From: Thermococcus sp. CX2 | Lineage (GTDB): Archaea; Methanobacteriota_B; Thermococci; Thermococcales; Thermococcaceae | DNA: 64,000 nt | Assembly (NCBI RefSeq): GCF_012027555.1 | Contig: NZ_SNUQ01000001.1 | Span: 248,001 to 312,000, forward strand | Direction: 5' to 3' | Part shown: piece by piece, positions 45,977 to 54,497 of the stretch | Layout of the letters: every line of letters begins with the position of its first letter | How positions within the stretch are numbered: the stretch's first letter is position 1 | Made by a program: the position numbers and the translations under genes | The notes under the pieces: model-generated | The model's input: the letters and a program-made list of their open reading frames with translations, nothing else | Databases searched by the model: none | What the model was told of the DNA's origin: nothing

Positions 45977-46765
45977 ATGAAAGTTGAGGATCAGATTATC
46001 TTTACGGCCCGTCACGGAAGCTGGAAGGTAGGAGACCGGCTCCTCGATATGGACAACGAGAGCATTGCCCACTTTCTCGCGAGCATTGCCAACACCGTGA
46101 ACTTCAAGGTAGCCGAGTATCTAACGGAAGTCATGAACATCGCGGGAATAATGAGCCTCGCCGAGGAGATAGCCAAAAAGGACCTGAGTGATACTGTAGT
46201 GGCCCTCAAGTCTCCAGGAACGGCAAGAAAGCTTGGCACCCTTGTCTTCGAGGAGGACAAGAAGCTAAAGAAGCACCTCGTTGAGGTAGCCAAGGCAATT
46301 CTCGTTAGAGCGGCTCTGGCCAAGAAGGTTCCCATTGACTACCCCGAAGAGCCCTTGAAGGAAGTCAAAATCGTCCTCCCCTTCAACGAAGACCACATCA
46401 ACTTCACGGCCAAGCACGGCAGGTGGATAGTCGTGAAGAGGCTCATGATAGACGATAAGACTCCTATGGCGGATGTCGCCAGAATCCTGGCGAGCATAAA
46501 CGAGACGATAACGCTTAAACTTCCAATCTACGCTGGGATAGACCTGGATGGTATAGATGCTTGGTTCGGGGAATTCAAGAAGGTTAAAAAGGCCGAGATT
46601 CCCGCTGTAGTTGAGAAGTACAAGCACTTCCCGGCCGAGAATTACGCACCGAGTGGCTTTGAGAAACACGCAGAGGTTTATGCCCTTAGGAAGGCCCTGG
46701 AGAAGATAGGCCTCCCGCTCGACGTCCCGGCAAAGAACCTCGAGAAGTACCTGGAGAAGAAATGA
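45977..46765 (+). CDS. DUF2666-like protein with internal duplication
   Basis: 262 residues from ATG 45977 (TTGGTGAG upstream). Two similar halves are visible: DQIIFTARHGSWKVGDRLLDMDNESIAHFLASIANTVNFKVAEYL at residues 3-47 and DHINFTAKHGRWIVVKRLMIDDKTPMADVARILASINETITLKLP at about 138-182. The family is archaeal and uncharacterised; I assign DUF2666 from memory. No signal, membrane or metal motif. Its stop codon lies inside box C of a C/D guide RNA, so mRNA 3' end and guide RNA share sequence. Confidence 0.72.
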   Translation: MKVEDQIIFTARHGSWKVGDRLLDMDNESIAHFLASIANTVNFKVAEYLTEVMNIAGIMSLAEEIAKKDLSDTVVALKSPGTARKLGTLVFEEDKKLKKHLVEVAKAILVRAALAKKVPIDYPEEPLKEVKIVLPFNEDHINFTAKHGRWIVVKRLMIDDKTPMADVARILASINETITLKLPIYAGIDLDGIDAWFGEFKKVKKAEIPAVVEKYKHFPAENYAPSGFEKHAEVYALRKALEKIGLPLDVPAKNLEKYLEKK

Positions 46766-46822
46766 TGAAGCCGAGGACACCCGAGCTGGAGCGATGAGGA
46801 ATCTTCGCTTCGCTGATGTCTT
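46755..46822 (+). ncRNA. Box C/D guide RNA overlapping the end of the DUF2666-like gene
   Basis: Box C ATGATGA at 46762-46768 contains the TGA stop codon. Then follow exactly 12 nt, a variant D' box CCGA at 46781-46784, C' ATGAGGA at 46794-46800, exactly 12 nt, and box D CTGA at 46813-46816. The ends pair (GAAGA with TCTTC) as in archaeal C/D RNAs. The D guide pairs with 5'-CGAAGCGAAGAT, predicting methylation of the fifth base (G). The D' guide would pair with 5'-GTGTCCTCGGCT (fifth base C). Its promoter must be inside the gene, or it is cut from the mRNA. Confidence 0.75.
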
Positions 46823-46842
46823 CCCTGTTTGGAGGTGAAAGA

Positions 46843-47229
46843 ATGAAGAAGGAAGTGGTTTTCACGGAAGATGCCCCAAAGCCAATCGGGCCCTACAGCC
46901 AAGGGGTAATTGTGGAAGCCAAGAGGTGGCTTTTCGTTTCCGGCCAGATACCGATAAATCCAGAGACAGGGGAACTGATAGACGGCCCAATCGAAGAGCA
47001 GGCAAAGCAAGCCCTTGAGAACCTCTTAGCAGTTGTGAGGGCCGCCGGCGGAAGCGCTGACAACGTCGTCAAAGTTACCGTCTACATAACAGACATGGCT
47101 GAATATGCCAAGTTCAACGAGGTCTATGCCAAGTATTTCTCTGGATCCAAACCGGCCAGGGCAGTCGTCGAGGTTTCAAACCTGCCAAAAGGAGTCAAGG
47201 TTGAGATTGATGCCATCGTCGCCCTTTGA
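46843..47229 (+). CDS. RidA (YjgF/YER057c/UK114) family enamine/imine deaminase
   Basis: 128 residues from ATG 46843 (GGAGGTGA 5 nt upstream). The family core is evident: [62 protein letters not shown]-like segment and the catalytic-site Arg in [25 protein letters not shown]. RidA proteins form trimers and speed hydrolysis of reactive 2-aminoacrylate made by PLP enzymes. The stop overlaps the start region of the JAMM gene. Confidence 0.94.
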   Translation: MKKEVVFTEDAPKPIGPYSQGVIVEAKRWLFVSGQIPINPETGELIDGPIEEQAKQALENLLAVVRAAGGSADNVVKVTVYITDMAEYAKFNEVYAKYFSGSKPARAVVEVSNLPKGVKVEIDAIVAL

Positions 47230-47252
47230 CTTCCATTTTTTGGTGGTTGATA

Positions 47253-47624
47253 ATGGAAACAGTCAAAATCCGCAGAGAACTACTCGAATATCTCCTCGAA
47301 TTGGCTAGGGAGTTCTATCCTAACGAATTCGCTGGCTTTTTGAGGGAGAGAGACGGGATTTTTGAGGAGGTTCTCATCGCCCCAGCTGGACACTTCGGTC
47401 GCAATTCGGCGTTTTTCAACACTTGGATGCTACCCTATGATGAGACCATAAAGGGGACGGTTCATTCCCACCCGAGCCCCAATCCGTGGCCCTCCCAGGC
47501 AGATTTAGAATTTTTCTCCAAGTTCGGAGGGGTTCATCTAATAATCGCCTACCCATTTACAGAGGAGAGCGTGAGGGCTTACAAAAACGATGGAACCCGA
47601 TTGAGACTTGAGGTTCTTGATTAA
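47253..47624 (+). CDS. JAMM/MPN+ metallopeptidase (candidate desampylase)
   Basis: 123 residues from ATG 47253 (TTGGTGG 6 nt upstream). The zinc site is complete: Glu in PNEFAGFL near residue 24, and GTVHSHPSPNPWPSQADLEFF (HxHPx7SxxD). Short stand-alone archaeal JAMM proteins such as HvJAMM1 and PfJAMM1 remove ubiquitin-like SAMP modifiers from proteins and release them from linear fusions. No SAMP gene is next to it. Located directly after ridA, likely same transcript. Confidence 0.9.
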   Translation: METVKIRRELLEYLLELAREFYPNEFAGFLRERDGIFEEVLIAPAGHFGRNSAFFNTWMLPYDETIKGTVHSHPSPNPWPSQADLEFFSKFGGVHLIIAYPFTEESVRAYKNDGTRLRLEVLD

Positions 47625-47681
47625 TTTTCATGTGAAAATTCTTAAAAGGGGACTGTCCAATTTACTAACTGGTGTTGCACT

Positions 47682-48059
47682 ATGAGGGTTAAAGATGTAC
47701 TAGGAGAACTGGACGAGAAGCAGCGGAAGACTGTCATTCAATGTGCAGAAACCTGCGGAATTCCAGATCTCGAAAAGGACATTGAATCCTCTGTGAATAA
47801 GGACATCGTAAAATTCCTTAAGGCAATATCAAACCCACTGAGGCTTCAGATACTCAAAATTCTGAAAGACAATTGGCTGTGTGTGTGCCTGATATCCAAA
47901 ATACTCGGGCAGGATCAGACCCTAATCAGCCACCACCTTCGTACTCTAAGAGCCCTCGGCCTAATACTCGAGAGGAAGGAGGGCAAGATGCACTTCTATA
48001 AAACAAATACGGAGACCCTGGAGAGATACTTATCACAGGTTAGAACTGAACTAGTGTAG
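47682..48059 (+). CDS. ArsR-family winged-helix regulator with CVC metal-site motif
   Basis: 125 residues from ATG 47682. An N-terminal extension with Cys in QCAETCGIPDLEKD precedes the ArsR core: NPLRLQILKILKDNWLCVCLISKILGQDQTLISHHLRTLRALGLI. The CVC in WLCVCL is at the position of the ELCVCDL metal site of ArsR/SmtB, so a soft metal or a thiol redox signal may be sensed. It is not SurR, which is about twice as long. A TATA-like CTTAAAAGG is at 47640. It precedes a MazG-like gene by 8 bases. Confidence 0.82.
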   Translation: MRVKDVLGELDEKQRKTVIQCAETCGIPDLEKDIESSVNKDIVKFLKAISNPLRLQILKILKDNWLCVCLISKILGQDQTLISHHLRTLRALGLILERKEGKMHFYKTNTETLERYLSQVRTELV

Positions 48060-48067
48060 GTGTCTCT

Positions 48068-48370
48068 ATGAACGAACATCAACAAAGAGTCGATAAGCTC
48101 GTCAAGGAATTCGGGGGTTACTGGAAGCCATTTGAGATGCTGGCAGCTTTAGTGGAGGAGATTGGAGAGCTCTCCGACGAACTCCTGAAACTGGAGGGAG
48201 TTAAGGGAGCCGGGAGCCAAAAGAAATTGAGAGAAGAGCTAGGGGATGTGATGTTTGCCCTCTCGTGTATTGCCAATTACTATCGAGTGGACCTTCTGGA
48301 GGCACTCGAGGAGAGCATACGGAAGTACGGAGAGCGCGACGCGGAACGTTGGAAAAACCCCGAAAAATGA
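48068..48370 (+). CDS. MazG-like nucleotide pyrophosphohydrolase
   Basis: 100 residues from ATG 48068. The all-alpha NTP pyrophosphohydrolase acidic pattern is visible: EEIGELSDELLKL (ExxE) near residue 30 and REELGDVMFALSCIANYY (ExxD) near 58. Small single-domain members hydrolyse canonical or damaged dNTPs. It shares a transcript with the ArsR-like gene. The gap after it (48371-48539) holds a TATA box for the next gene and nothing else that I see. Confidence 0.87.
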   Translation: MNEHQQRVDKLVKEFGGYWKPFEMLAALVEEIGELSDELLKLEGVKGAGSQKKLREELGDVMFALSCIANYYRVDLLEALEESIRKYGERDAERWKNPEK

Positions 48371-48539
48371 ACTTTCTTTTATCAATTTCTTGGATGTAAC
48401 ATAGTGTCTCATCACATAATCCAGTTTTAGGGAAGTAGTAGCATTTAGGATAACCTACTGATTGGAAACATTCCAAATTATCGAAAGATTTTTATAAGAG
48501 TTTACACAATTTCTGCCATAGTTAGGTGGGGTGAACGCA

Positions 48540-48989
48540 ATGGCGGATAAAATAACTGGAGTTGATGTGAAGATTCTGAAACTTCTCGCCAAGAACGCCC
48601 GTTTGACCTACAAAGAGCTTGCAGAGATTTTGGGAACCACCAGGCAGAGGATTTCCAGGAGAATGGACCGTCTCGAGAGGAACGGCATAATCAAGAAGTA
48701 CACAATAATTCCGGACTACGATGCTCTCGGTTACGTCCACGTCATTCTGGGGATAACCATCAGGCCATCTGTTGACATAGACGAAGTTATTGAACTCCTC
48801 AAAGAAGATGAGAACGTCAAAGTAATCGAGAGGGCATTGGGCTCCCACAATCTGGTGGTGCACATTGTTGGCCCGAAAGACATGAAGGAAATGGAAAAGA
48901 TAATTTCTAATGTCTCCAGGAAAATACCCGGCATCGACAAGCTCGATATAACTTTCGTTACGGAGATTGTGAAGTTCGAGGTTCTTTAA
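48540..48989 (+). CDS. Lrp/AsnC-family transcription regulator
   Basis: 149 residues from ATG 48540 (GGTGGGGTGA upstream, TATA TTTTTATAAG at 48489). The N-terminal HTH (VDVKILKLLAKNARLTYKELAEILGTTRQRISRRMDRLERNG) is followed by an RNP-like AsnC/RAM effector domain (GYVHVILGITIRPSVDIDEVIELL). Such proteins form octamers around amino-acid ligands and act as activators or repressors. Targets unknown; the gene is alone. Confidence 0.92.
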   Translation: MADKITGVDVKILKLLAKNARLTYKELAEILGTTRQRISRRMDRLERNGIIKKYTIIPDYDALGYVHVILGITIRPSVDIDEVIELLKEDENVKVIERALGSHNLVVHIVGPKDMKEMEKIISNVSRKIPGIDKLDITFVTEIVKFEVL

Positions 48990-49067
48990 TTTCCTTTACT
49001 TCCTTCGTCAATGAACGAGAGAAAGAATAATAAAGCATTGATAAGCGAGTTCTCCAAGGTGACAGTG

Positions 49068-49781
49068 ATGCTCGAAAGGCTGGCAGTAGACGTTGCAGTG
49101 ATGGCAGGATTGAGCGTAGGTTCTTACAAGATAAAGGCTCTCGATACCAAGGGTGCCCTTGCAGCCGCGGCTATAGGTCTGGCTGTTGTTGAGCTCGGCG
49201 GAACGTATCCGCTTTTGGCTATGATAACCTTTGTAATCCTTGGTGTTCTGGCAACAAAGTACAGGTTCAGAGAGAAAGCAAAACTCGGCCTCGCTCAGAG
49301 CAGGAACGGGGTAAGAAGCTGGGGCAATGTTCTTGGCAACGGACTCGCAGCGGTGATTTTCTTAGCCTTTGAATACTTCTCCAACATGGACGTTTTCTGG
49401 GCCGCCACTTTTGCATCCATAGCGACCGCCAACGGCGACACCCTCGCAAGTGAGCTGGGAAAAGTTTTCGGAAAACGACCCAGGCTTATAACCAATCTCA
49501 AGCCAGCTAAACCCGGCGTCAACGGGGCCGTTTCACTGCCTGGAGAGCTCTTTGCGCTTATCGGCTCGTTTATCATAGCGCTCTTCGCCCTTCCGCTCAC
49601 GACTCAAAAAGCCCTCATGCTTCTGGCGGTTACCCTCGGGGGGTTCATAGGGGTTAACCTCGACAGCCTCATCGGGGCAACCCTTGAGAACGAGGGAATA
49701 ACAAACAACAACTCCACCAACTTCCTGGCTTCACTTCTCGGTGGCTTCGCCGGTGCGCTCCTTTTCTATGTCCTTGCGTGA
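49068..49781 (+). CDS. DUF92-family membrane protein (VTE6-like)
   Basis: 237 residues from ATG 49068, which has AGGTGA 5 nt upstream; ATG 49011 has no site. Seven or so helices with the family motifs ATANGDTLASELGKVFGKRPRLITNLKPAKPGVNGAVSLPGE and GVNLDSLIGATLEN. Plant and cyanobacterial relatives act as CTP-dependent phytyl-phosphate kinases, so a polyprenyl phosphate kinase role in archaeal lipid salvage is possible but unproven. The guide RNA promoter begins at its stop codon. Confidence 0.85.
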   Translation: MLERLAVDVAVMAGLSVGSYKIKALDTKGALAAAAIGLAVVELGGTYPLLAMITFVILGVLATKYRFREKAKLGLAQSRNGVRSWGNVLGNGLAAVIFLAFEYFSNMDVFWAATFASIATANGDTLASELGKVFGKRPRLITNLKPAKPGVNGAVSLPGELFALIGSFIIALFALPLTTQKALMLLAVTLGGFIGVNLDSLIGATLENEGITNNNSTNFLASLLGGFAGALLFYVLA

Positions 49782-49782
49782 G

Positions 49783-49791
49783 GTTTAAAAG
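49783..49791 (+). promoter_or_regulatory. TATA box of the 49.8-kb C/D RNA
   Basis: GTTTAAAAG lies 26 nt before the expected 5' end of the C/D RNA and starts 2 bases after the DUF92 stop codon. Confidence 0.55.
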
Positions 49792-49812
49792 AGACTGCGA
49801 AAAAGCCCGATT

Positions 49813-49874
49813 TGGCGGATGATGACTACGGCGGATTCCTGAGCGGTGAGGAAGACCTTAGGGTCTGACGCCGT
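49813..49874 (+). ncRNA. Box C/D guide RNA (2'-O-methylation)
   Basis: Box C ATGATGA at 49819-49825, 13 nt, box D' CTGA at 49839-49842, 4 nt, C' TGAGGA at 49847-49852, exactly 12 nt and box D CTGA at 49865-49868. Flanks GGCG and CGCC can pair as terminal stem. The D guide AGACCTTAGGGT pairs with 5'-ACCCTAAGGTCT, so the fifth base (U) would be methylated. The D' guide pairs with a GAATCCGCCGTAG-type target. The TATA box at 49783-49791 fits. The following 50 bases to the convergent gene hold nothing I recognise. Confidence 0.85.
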
Positions 49875-49924
49875 CTACTTGCCAATAATTGTTGAATTCT
49901 GGAATTAAATAAAAAAGTAAAAGC

Positions 49925-50974
49925 TCACTCTTCCCTCGTCCTGGCGTACTCTTCGTAAACCTCCCACAAGGACACCAGCGCAGCGGGAATACCGTGCTCA
50001 GTTGCAAAGGTCATGTAGGGAGCCAGATCCACGACATAATCAGCGAAGCGGAAGAGACCGCGCGGTATTCCCTCGCGGGAACCGACAAAGATGACGACCT
50101 CCTTGGCATAGTAAAGGTCCTTGGCCAGCTTATCTTTCACCTCGGCCAACGTTGGTCCCTTCGGGTCGGTAATTATGAGTAGCCTCTTATTCCTTCTCTT
50201 GTCTCTGACCACCTGGTAGAGATCCCAGACGCTGACGGGCACCTTCTCGACCTTCCACGGATAGGCCTCGCGCTGTATCTGGTGCCTGCTCTCCTGGCCG
50301 ACCCTCACCCCCTTAATGAACTCCATTAGCTCGAAGGCATCCATCTTCTCCTTGGGGGCTATTATAAGCTCCCTCACCTCAAAGGCCTGGGCAGCCCTTC
50401 CAATCTTCTCACCAAAGCTCCTGCAGGCCTTGTAGTCACCCCAGTAGGGCATCTGGACGAGCGTAACCTTGCGGAAGAGCTTCCTCGCGTCGATTTTATC
50501 AGGGGTAAACTTCCTGTACTCCTCCCCAGGAAGAAGGGAGATGTAAGCTTTATCGCCTATTATCTCGACCTGAACCACCTTGTCAGGCCAGCTTAGGTTA
50601 ACATCGGCGTTGGTGAGTTCCTTGATTTTCGCACCGAGCTGGACGTTAACGTCGAGGCTCGAGAAGTCGTGCTTCCCGCGGCGCTTGGTCTTAACGGCAA
50701 AGGTCTCGTTTTCTCTGATGAGCTTTGCAACATCCTCAGCTACGCTCAGGATAGCCTCAAGCTCGGCGGGAACCTCGAAGAGGACCCTTATAGCCCTCTC
50801 AACCTCAGGTATCTCCAATATCTTTTCCTCGGCACTTCTATCGTCAGTCTCCACTATGACGAGGCCAGAGTAGCCCATCGGAGATGCCCACACCTCTGCA
50901 TCTGGAAGGGCCTCTCTGATGTAGTTAGCGGCAACACTCTCCATCCCGCGCTGAGTCTTGACTAGAAACTTCAC
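49925..50974 (-). CDS. THUMP-SPOUT RNA-binding/methyltransferase-like protein
   Basis: 349 residues from GTG 50974 (GGAGGTGA 4 nt upstream). Residues 1-160 form a ferredoxin-like plus THUMP module (MKFLVKTQRGMESVAANYI and AKLIRENETFAVKTKRRGKHDFSSLDVNVQLGAKI). The C-terminal 170 residues resemble a SPOUT knot (LIITDPKGPTLAEVKDKLAKDLYYAKEVVIFVGSREGIPRGLFRFADYVVDLAP). It resembles archaeal MTH909-type THUMP-SPOUT proteins, predicted to modify tRNA. The modification is not known to me. Confidence 0.8.
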   Translation of the reverse strand: MKFLVKTQRGMESVAANYIREALPDAEVWASPMGYSGLVIVETDDRSAEEKILEIPEVERAIRVLFEVPAELEAILSVAEDVAKLIRENETFAVKTKRRGKHDFSSLDVNVQLGAKIKELTNADVNLSWPDKVVQVEIIGDKAYISLLPGEEYRKFTPDKIDARKLFRKVTLVQMPYWGDYKACRSFGEKIGRAAQAFEVRELIIAPKEKMDAFELMEFIKGVRVGQESRHQIQREAYPWKVEKVPVSVWDLYQVVRDKRRNKRLLIITDPKGPTLAEVKDKLAKDLYYAKEVVIFVGSREGIPRGLFRFADYVVDLAPYMTFATEHGIPAALVSLWEVYEEYARTREE

Positions 50975-51063
50975 CCTCTCACCTCCAGAGGAAGAACGCT
51001 TGGGTGTTTAAAAGCTTGCCGAGAAGAGAACTGGAAGGTATAGAGAAGAGGGTTGAGAGGCCT

Positions 51064-51666
51064 TCAGGCCTCCGGCTCTGCGAGAACCTTTATCTTCCTA
51101 ATCTCGGCCCTCTTGATCGGGTAGATCCTCCTGGCTTCCTTGGCTATCTCGGTGGCCATCTTTCCAGTGACGGCCTCGAGGATGAAGTCCTTGTAGTTGA
51201 GCTCCTCGGCCTTCTTGTAGATTATGTCCCTCATTATCTCCCTGATGGCCCTCTCCTGGCTGGTCTGTATGCGCCTGTAGGCGATGACCATACCCATAAC
51301 GCGGAGCTTGTAGCCGTCCTTGGTGGTGATGTTGAATATGCCGTCAATTCTCGTGGTTCTCCTCCTAACGAGGCTCCTGATGTAGCTCCTCGCGAGGGTG
51401 TGGCCCTTGAACTTGGTGTAGGCGTTCTGGCCCTTGACGTCGTAGACCTGGAAGTAGAGCTTGACCTGGCCCTTGGTGAAGTCGCCGGTGAGGTCCTTGA
51501 GGGTAGTCTCGATGACCCTTCCGATGACCTTCTCGGGGTCGTCGGCTGGAGTTAAGCCTATCTCCTTGTTGCCGAAAAAGTCTGGAGCGTAAACCACGAA
51601 CCACTCTTTCATCTTCCACTTATCCTTGGTTGCAGCAGCCCTCTTCCTTGGGTTAGCCTTTGCCAT
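51064..51666 (-). CDS. Small-subunit ribosomal protein eS1 (S3Ae)
   Basis: 200 residues from ATG 51666 (GGAGGTG upstream). The sequence [40 protein letters not shown] and [24 protein letters not shown] is characteristic of eS1. It is a component of the 30S platform. It follows Pcc1 by 18 bases and closes a run with uS15, GAN and Pcc1 that is conserved in Thermococcus. Confidence 0.96.
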   Translation of the reverse strand: MAKANPRKRAAATKDKWKMKEWFVVYAPDFFGNKEIGLTPADDPEKVIGRVIETTLKDLTGDFTKGQVKLYFQVYDVKGQNAYTKFKGHTLARSYIRSLVRRRTTRIDGIFNITTKDGYKLRVMGMVIAYRRIQTSQERAIREIMRDIIYKKAEELNYKDFILEAVTGKMATEIAKEARRIYPIKRAEIRKIKVLAEPEA

Positions 51667-51684
51667 CTTAACACCTCCAACCTT

Positions 51685-51936
51685 TCACGTGACATCTTCG
51701 GCGATTTTGATTGAAAACACCAAATCGTCCAGCGCTTTGATGAGTGTTTCAATCTCACCCGAGTATTTAACCTTTGTTATGACGTCCCCATCATCCCATC
51801 GGGTTTTCACATTTAAACTTTTCTTTAGGCTCGCCGGAAGGCTCGTGTTGTCCACCTCGAGCGCCTGGGCTATAGCTTTGGCCCTCTCTTCGTTTCCGTA
51901 GTGCCAGACGATTTCGACCTTTGCTTTAATCTCCAC
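51685..51936 (-). CDS. pcc1: KEOPS complex subunit Pcc1
   Basis: 83 residues from GTG 51936 (GGAGG 8 nt upstream), overlapping the end of the nuclease gene by 11 bases. The fold signature [15 protein letters not shown]-like (here [39 protein letters not shown]) and length fit Pcc1. Pcc1 dimerises and bridges two Kae1 subunits in KEOPS, which makes t6A37 on ANN-decoding tRNAs. Placed between DNA-replication and ribosomal genes. Confidence 0.9.
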   Translation of the reverse strand: MEIKAKVEIVWHYGNEERAKAIAQALEVDNTSLPASLKKSLNVKTRWDDGDVITKVKYSGEIETLIKALDDLVFSIKIAEDVT

Positions 51937-53356
51937 TGCCGCTGCCTCCCGTAACCTGCTTTGCCAGGGCCTCGTTGAAGTACTTGATGAACTCGTCTAT
52001 CCTGCTCTTTGGGAAGCGTATTCCAGCGGCTATGGCGTGCCCACCACCCTCTCCGCCAAGCTTCTCCGCAACTTCCTTGAGGGCCTTGCCGAGGTGGTAG
52101 CCCTTCGCCAGGGCCTTCTCCGTCGTCCTTGCCGAGCCCTTCACGAGGTTTGGATCCTCATCGCTGTCCGCGAGTACAACGACGGGCTTTTCTGGGTCTG
52201 CCAAGCCGGCGTTGATGGCTATGTTGGCCGCTATGCCGACCAGAGTATCCCTGATGTTTCTGCCCACGTAGAAGACATAGGCATGCTCGCCCTCGTCGGC
52301 CATGTTCCAGTTCTGGATTATGAACTTCCTCGCCTCTATCTGCTCCCTTTTGTAGTCGTCGAGCATTTTCCTTGCCCTTTTGTAAGCTTCCTCGTCTCCC
52401 AAGCATATCGCGGCACCAAGAGTTCCAGCGTTGAGCCTGCCGGTGGCGTTCAAGAGTGTCGCGAATTCCCTTGCCTCGTGCCGCGGATCGCCTTCAGGGT
52501 AGAGCGGGCTTATGACCACGTCGCCGATAAGCCTGTCTATGGCTTCCTTGGGGGCATTGTGCTTTATCATGTGGATTATCAAAGCATCGTGAAGCTTCCT
52601 CTTCTCCTCTTCGCGAAGCTGCCAGTATTTCATGTCTGGATCAAAGCCTTTAGCTCTAAGCCACTCTATGGCCTTCCTTTCGTCACCGGTTATTTCTGGA
52701 ATCTCAGGGTTGGTCGCGTAGGCGAGCATCTGGGCGAGGGTCCTGCTCTCTCTGCCGAAGAGACGGAGCTCCTTCCTTATCTCGAGAATGCCGAGCTTTT
52801 TCCCGTCCTCGATGATGTCCAGGTTCATCCCATGGAAGGTTCCGTCTATTTCCTGCATGTCCCCAACTGACCCAACGAGTGCGATATAGCTCAAGTCCCT
52901 GTTCTTATCGTTCATCTCTCTAGCGACGAAGTAAGCAACGCCAGAGCCACTCAGGTCTCTAACGCTGTTAGCACCTAAGGAGACGGGATTCACCAAGAGG
53001 TGGGAATCGGTGGAGAACTCGTCCTTCTCGGGCGGATGGTGGTCAGATACCACCACCGTCGCGTTCGTGAGGTATCTTTCGATTAGCTCCATCGAACCGC
53101 TTCCCAGGTCGCTGAAGACGTAGATACGGTGCTTCTCCTTGGCCAGCTCTTGAATCAATTCCCCACTGAGCTGCTTGACTATACTGAGCTGGAAGTTTCC
53201 GCCCTCCCTTGCTATCGCCTTGGCGAGAATGGCACCGGCAGTTATACCGTCTGCATCGCGGTGGGAGATTATCCTTATGGTGTGCCCTAGCTCGATGTGC
53301 ATCTTAATTAGCTCTGCCCCTTCGCGAGCCTTCTCCAAGAAAGCGCCCTTGTCCAT
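51926..53356 (-). CDS. RecJ-like DHH nuclease GAN (GINS-associated)
   Basis: 476 residues from ATG 53356 (AGGTGG upstream). DHH-family motifs: [15 protein letters not shown] near residue 30, [21 protein letters not shown], then the DHHA1 motif [16 protein letters not shown] near the C-terminus. Length and neighbourhood (uS15 upstream, Pcc1 downstream) match the T. kodakarensis GAN locus. GAN is a 5'-to-3' single-strand exonuclease that binds GINS51 and associates with the CMG replicative helicase. Confidence 0.93.
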   Translation of the reverse strand: MDKGAFLEKAREGAELIKMHIELGHTIRIISHRDADGITAGAILAKAIAREGGNFQLSIVKQLSGELIQELAKEKHRIYVFSDLGSGSMELIERYLTNATVVVSDHHPPEKDEFSTDSHLLVNPVSLGANSVRDLSGSGVAYFVAREMNDKNRDLSYIALVGSVGDMQEIDGTFHGMNLDIIEDGKKLGILEIRKELRLFGRESRTLAQMLAYATNPEIPEITGDERKAIEWLRAKGFDPDMKYWQLREEEKRKLHDALIIHMIKHNAPKEAIDRLIGDVVISPLYPEGDPRHEAREFATLLNATGRLNAGTLGAAICLGDEEAYKRARKMLDDYKREQIEARKFIIQNWNMADEGEHAYVFYVGRNIRDTLVGIAANIAINAGLADPEKPVVVLADSDEDPNLVKGSARTTEKALAKGYHLGKALKEVAEKLGGEGGGHAIAAGIRFPKSRIDEFIKYFNEALAKQVTGGSGSGD

Positions 53357-53385
53357 CGTACCACCTTATAAGAAGGAAAGGGAAA

Positions 53386-53841
53386 TCAGCGGACTAAGAG
53401 CTTGGCCTGCTCTGGGTCGTAGCGCCACTTCGCTGGCAGCTTGCCGGTTCTTCTGTAGTACTTGACAAGCCTCCTGATTTTGCTCTCGGTGAGCTGGAGA
53501 CCGCGCCTTGAGTGCTTGTCCTTCGGATGCATCTCAAGGTGCTTCCTGAGCTTGACGGCCTTCCTGATAAGGGCCATGAGGTCCTCCGGGATCTCCGGGG
53601 CGAGGCCGTTCTCCTCGAGTATCTTGGTTATCTTCTTGCCGGTGATGAGCTTGACGCTCGGAATGCCGTACTGATCCCTGAGGATGGTTCCTATCATGGC
53701 AGCGCTGTAGCCTTCCTTCCTGAGCTTAATAACGAGCCCCTCGACCTCCTCCGCCGTGTACTCTACCCAGGTCGGCGGAGCGGTCCTCGGTGGCCTCTTA
53801 GAACCAGACCTACCCCTCTTTCTCGCGTGTATCCTTGCCAT
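53386..53841 (-). CDS. Small-subunit ribosomal protein uS15
   Basis: 151 residues from ATG 53841 (GGAGGTG 7 nt upstream). Archaeal/eukaryotic uS15 with the long N-terminal arm ([18 protein letters not shown]) and the core [40 protein letters not shown] with the Lys/His residues that contact 16S helix 22. First gene of the uS15-GAN-Pcc1-eS1 run. Confidence 0.97.
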   Translation of the reverse strand: MARIHARKRGRSGSKRPPRTAPPTWVEYTAEEVEGLVIKLRKEGYSAAMIGTILRDQYGIPSVKLITGKKITKILEENGLAPEIPEDLMALIRKAVKLRKHLEMHPKDKHSRRGLQLTESKIRRLVKYYRRTGKLPAKWRYDPEQAKLLVR

Positions 53842-53924
53842 ATCATACACCTCCCGGTGACGGCCAGCTCCCGCCAGCCGCCCCTTCGCATCAGCCTAAA
53901 AGAAGGAGTTTAAAAAGTTTGCCG

Positions 53925-54461
53925 TCAGTGACAGCTGACGGCTCCCCCTTCCTCTCCGGTCCAGCTGCAGCTGTCCACGAGATTCCCACTTGCGTCGTAG
54001 AGGTAGGCAGTATCGCCGTCGTTGTTCCAGACAGCCTTCTTTTTGCCCCAGTATAAGTCTGTGTCAGTATCAGTTCCCGAGCCGGTATGTATAGTCACCG
54101 TTTTTCCGGCCTTCAAGATGAAGCCGTCTGGGAAAGAATACGTGTGCTTTTTTTCATCTACCAGCTTCCATCCGCTTAGGTCTTCGTCTTTACATCCCAA
54201 ATTGGCTATAACAACGTACTCATCGTTTAGATTTAGACGCTCTATCCCGTTAGCATTATAATGGACGTAGTATATCACCACCTTGGAACTCCCGTTGCAC
54301 GACTGATTTGTCAGTTCCTGCGCTATTTCGTTTGAGATAGCTTCCATTACAGCCGTGTAATCAGAAGTCATTACTGCCAGCTGGTGGATGACAACGAACA
54401 CTACTACCAGTGCCACGGGAATAAGGAGCAAATATCCGATACTGGCAACTCCCTTTCTCAT
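53925..54461 (-). CDS. Pilin-like N-terminus fused to a lamin-tail domain
   Basis: 178 residues from ATG 54461 (AGGGGAT upstream; ATG 54467 possible). The N-terminus RKGVASIGYLLLIPVALVVVFVVIHQL resembles a class III/type IV prepilin signal (basic, G, then helix), but Gly replaces the usual Glu at position five. Residues 70-175 form a beta domain with DEYVVIANLGCKDEDLSGWKLVDEKKHTYSFPDGFILKAG and NDGDTAYLYDASGNLVDSCSW, the lamin-tail domain pattern. Four Cys could form disulfides outside. It may be an assembled minor pilin or a secreted adhesin. The insertion after uS15 and AT-leaning composition suggest an accessory gene. Confidence 0.72.
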   Translation of the reverse strand: MRKGVASIGYLLLIPVALVVVFVVIHQLAVMTSDYTAVMEAISNEIAQELTNQSCNGSSKVVIYYVHYNANGIERLNLNDEYVVIANLGCKDEDLSGWKLVDEKKHTYSFPDGFILKAGKTVTIHTGSGTDTDTDLYWGKKKAVWNNDGDTAYLYDASGNLVDSCSWTGEEGGAVSCH

Positions 54462-54497
54462 CTTCATCCCCTTGTGGAATTTTATTAACGAAAGCAA

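Noticed and set aside
47682-48059. SurR itself
   Set aside because: The protein is 125 residues with a CVC metal-site motif; SurR is about 230 residues with a CxxC switch.
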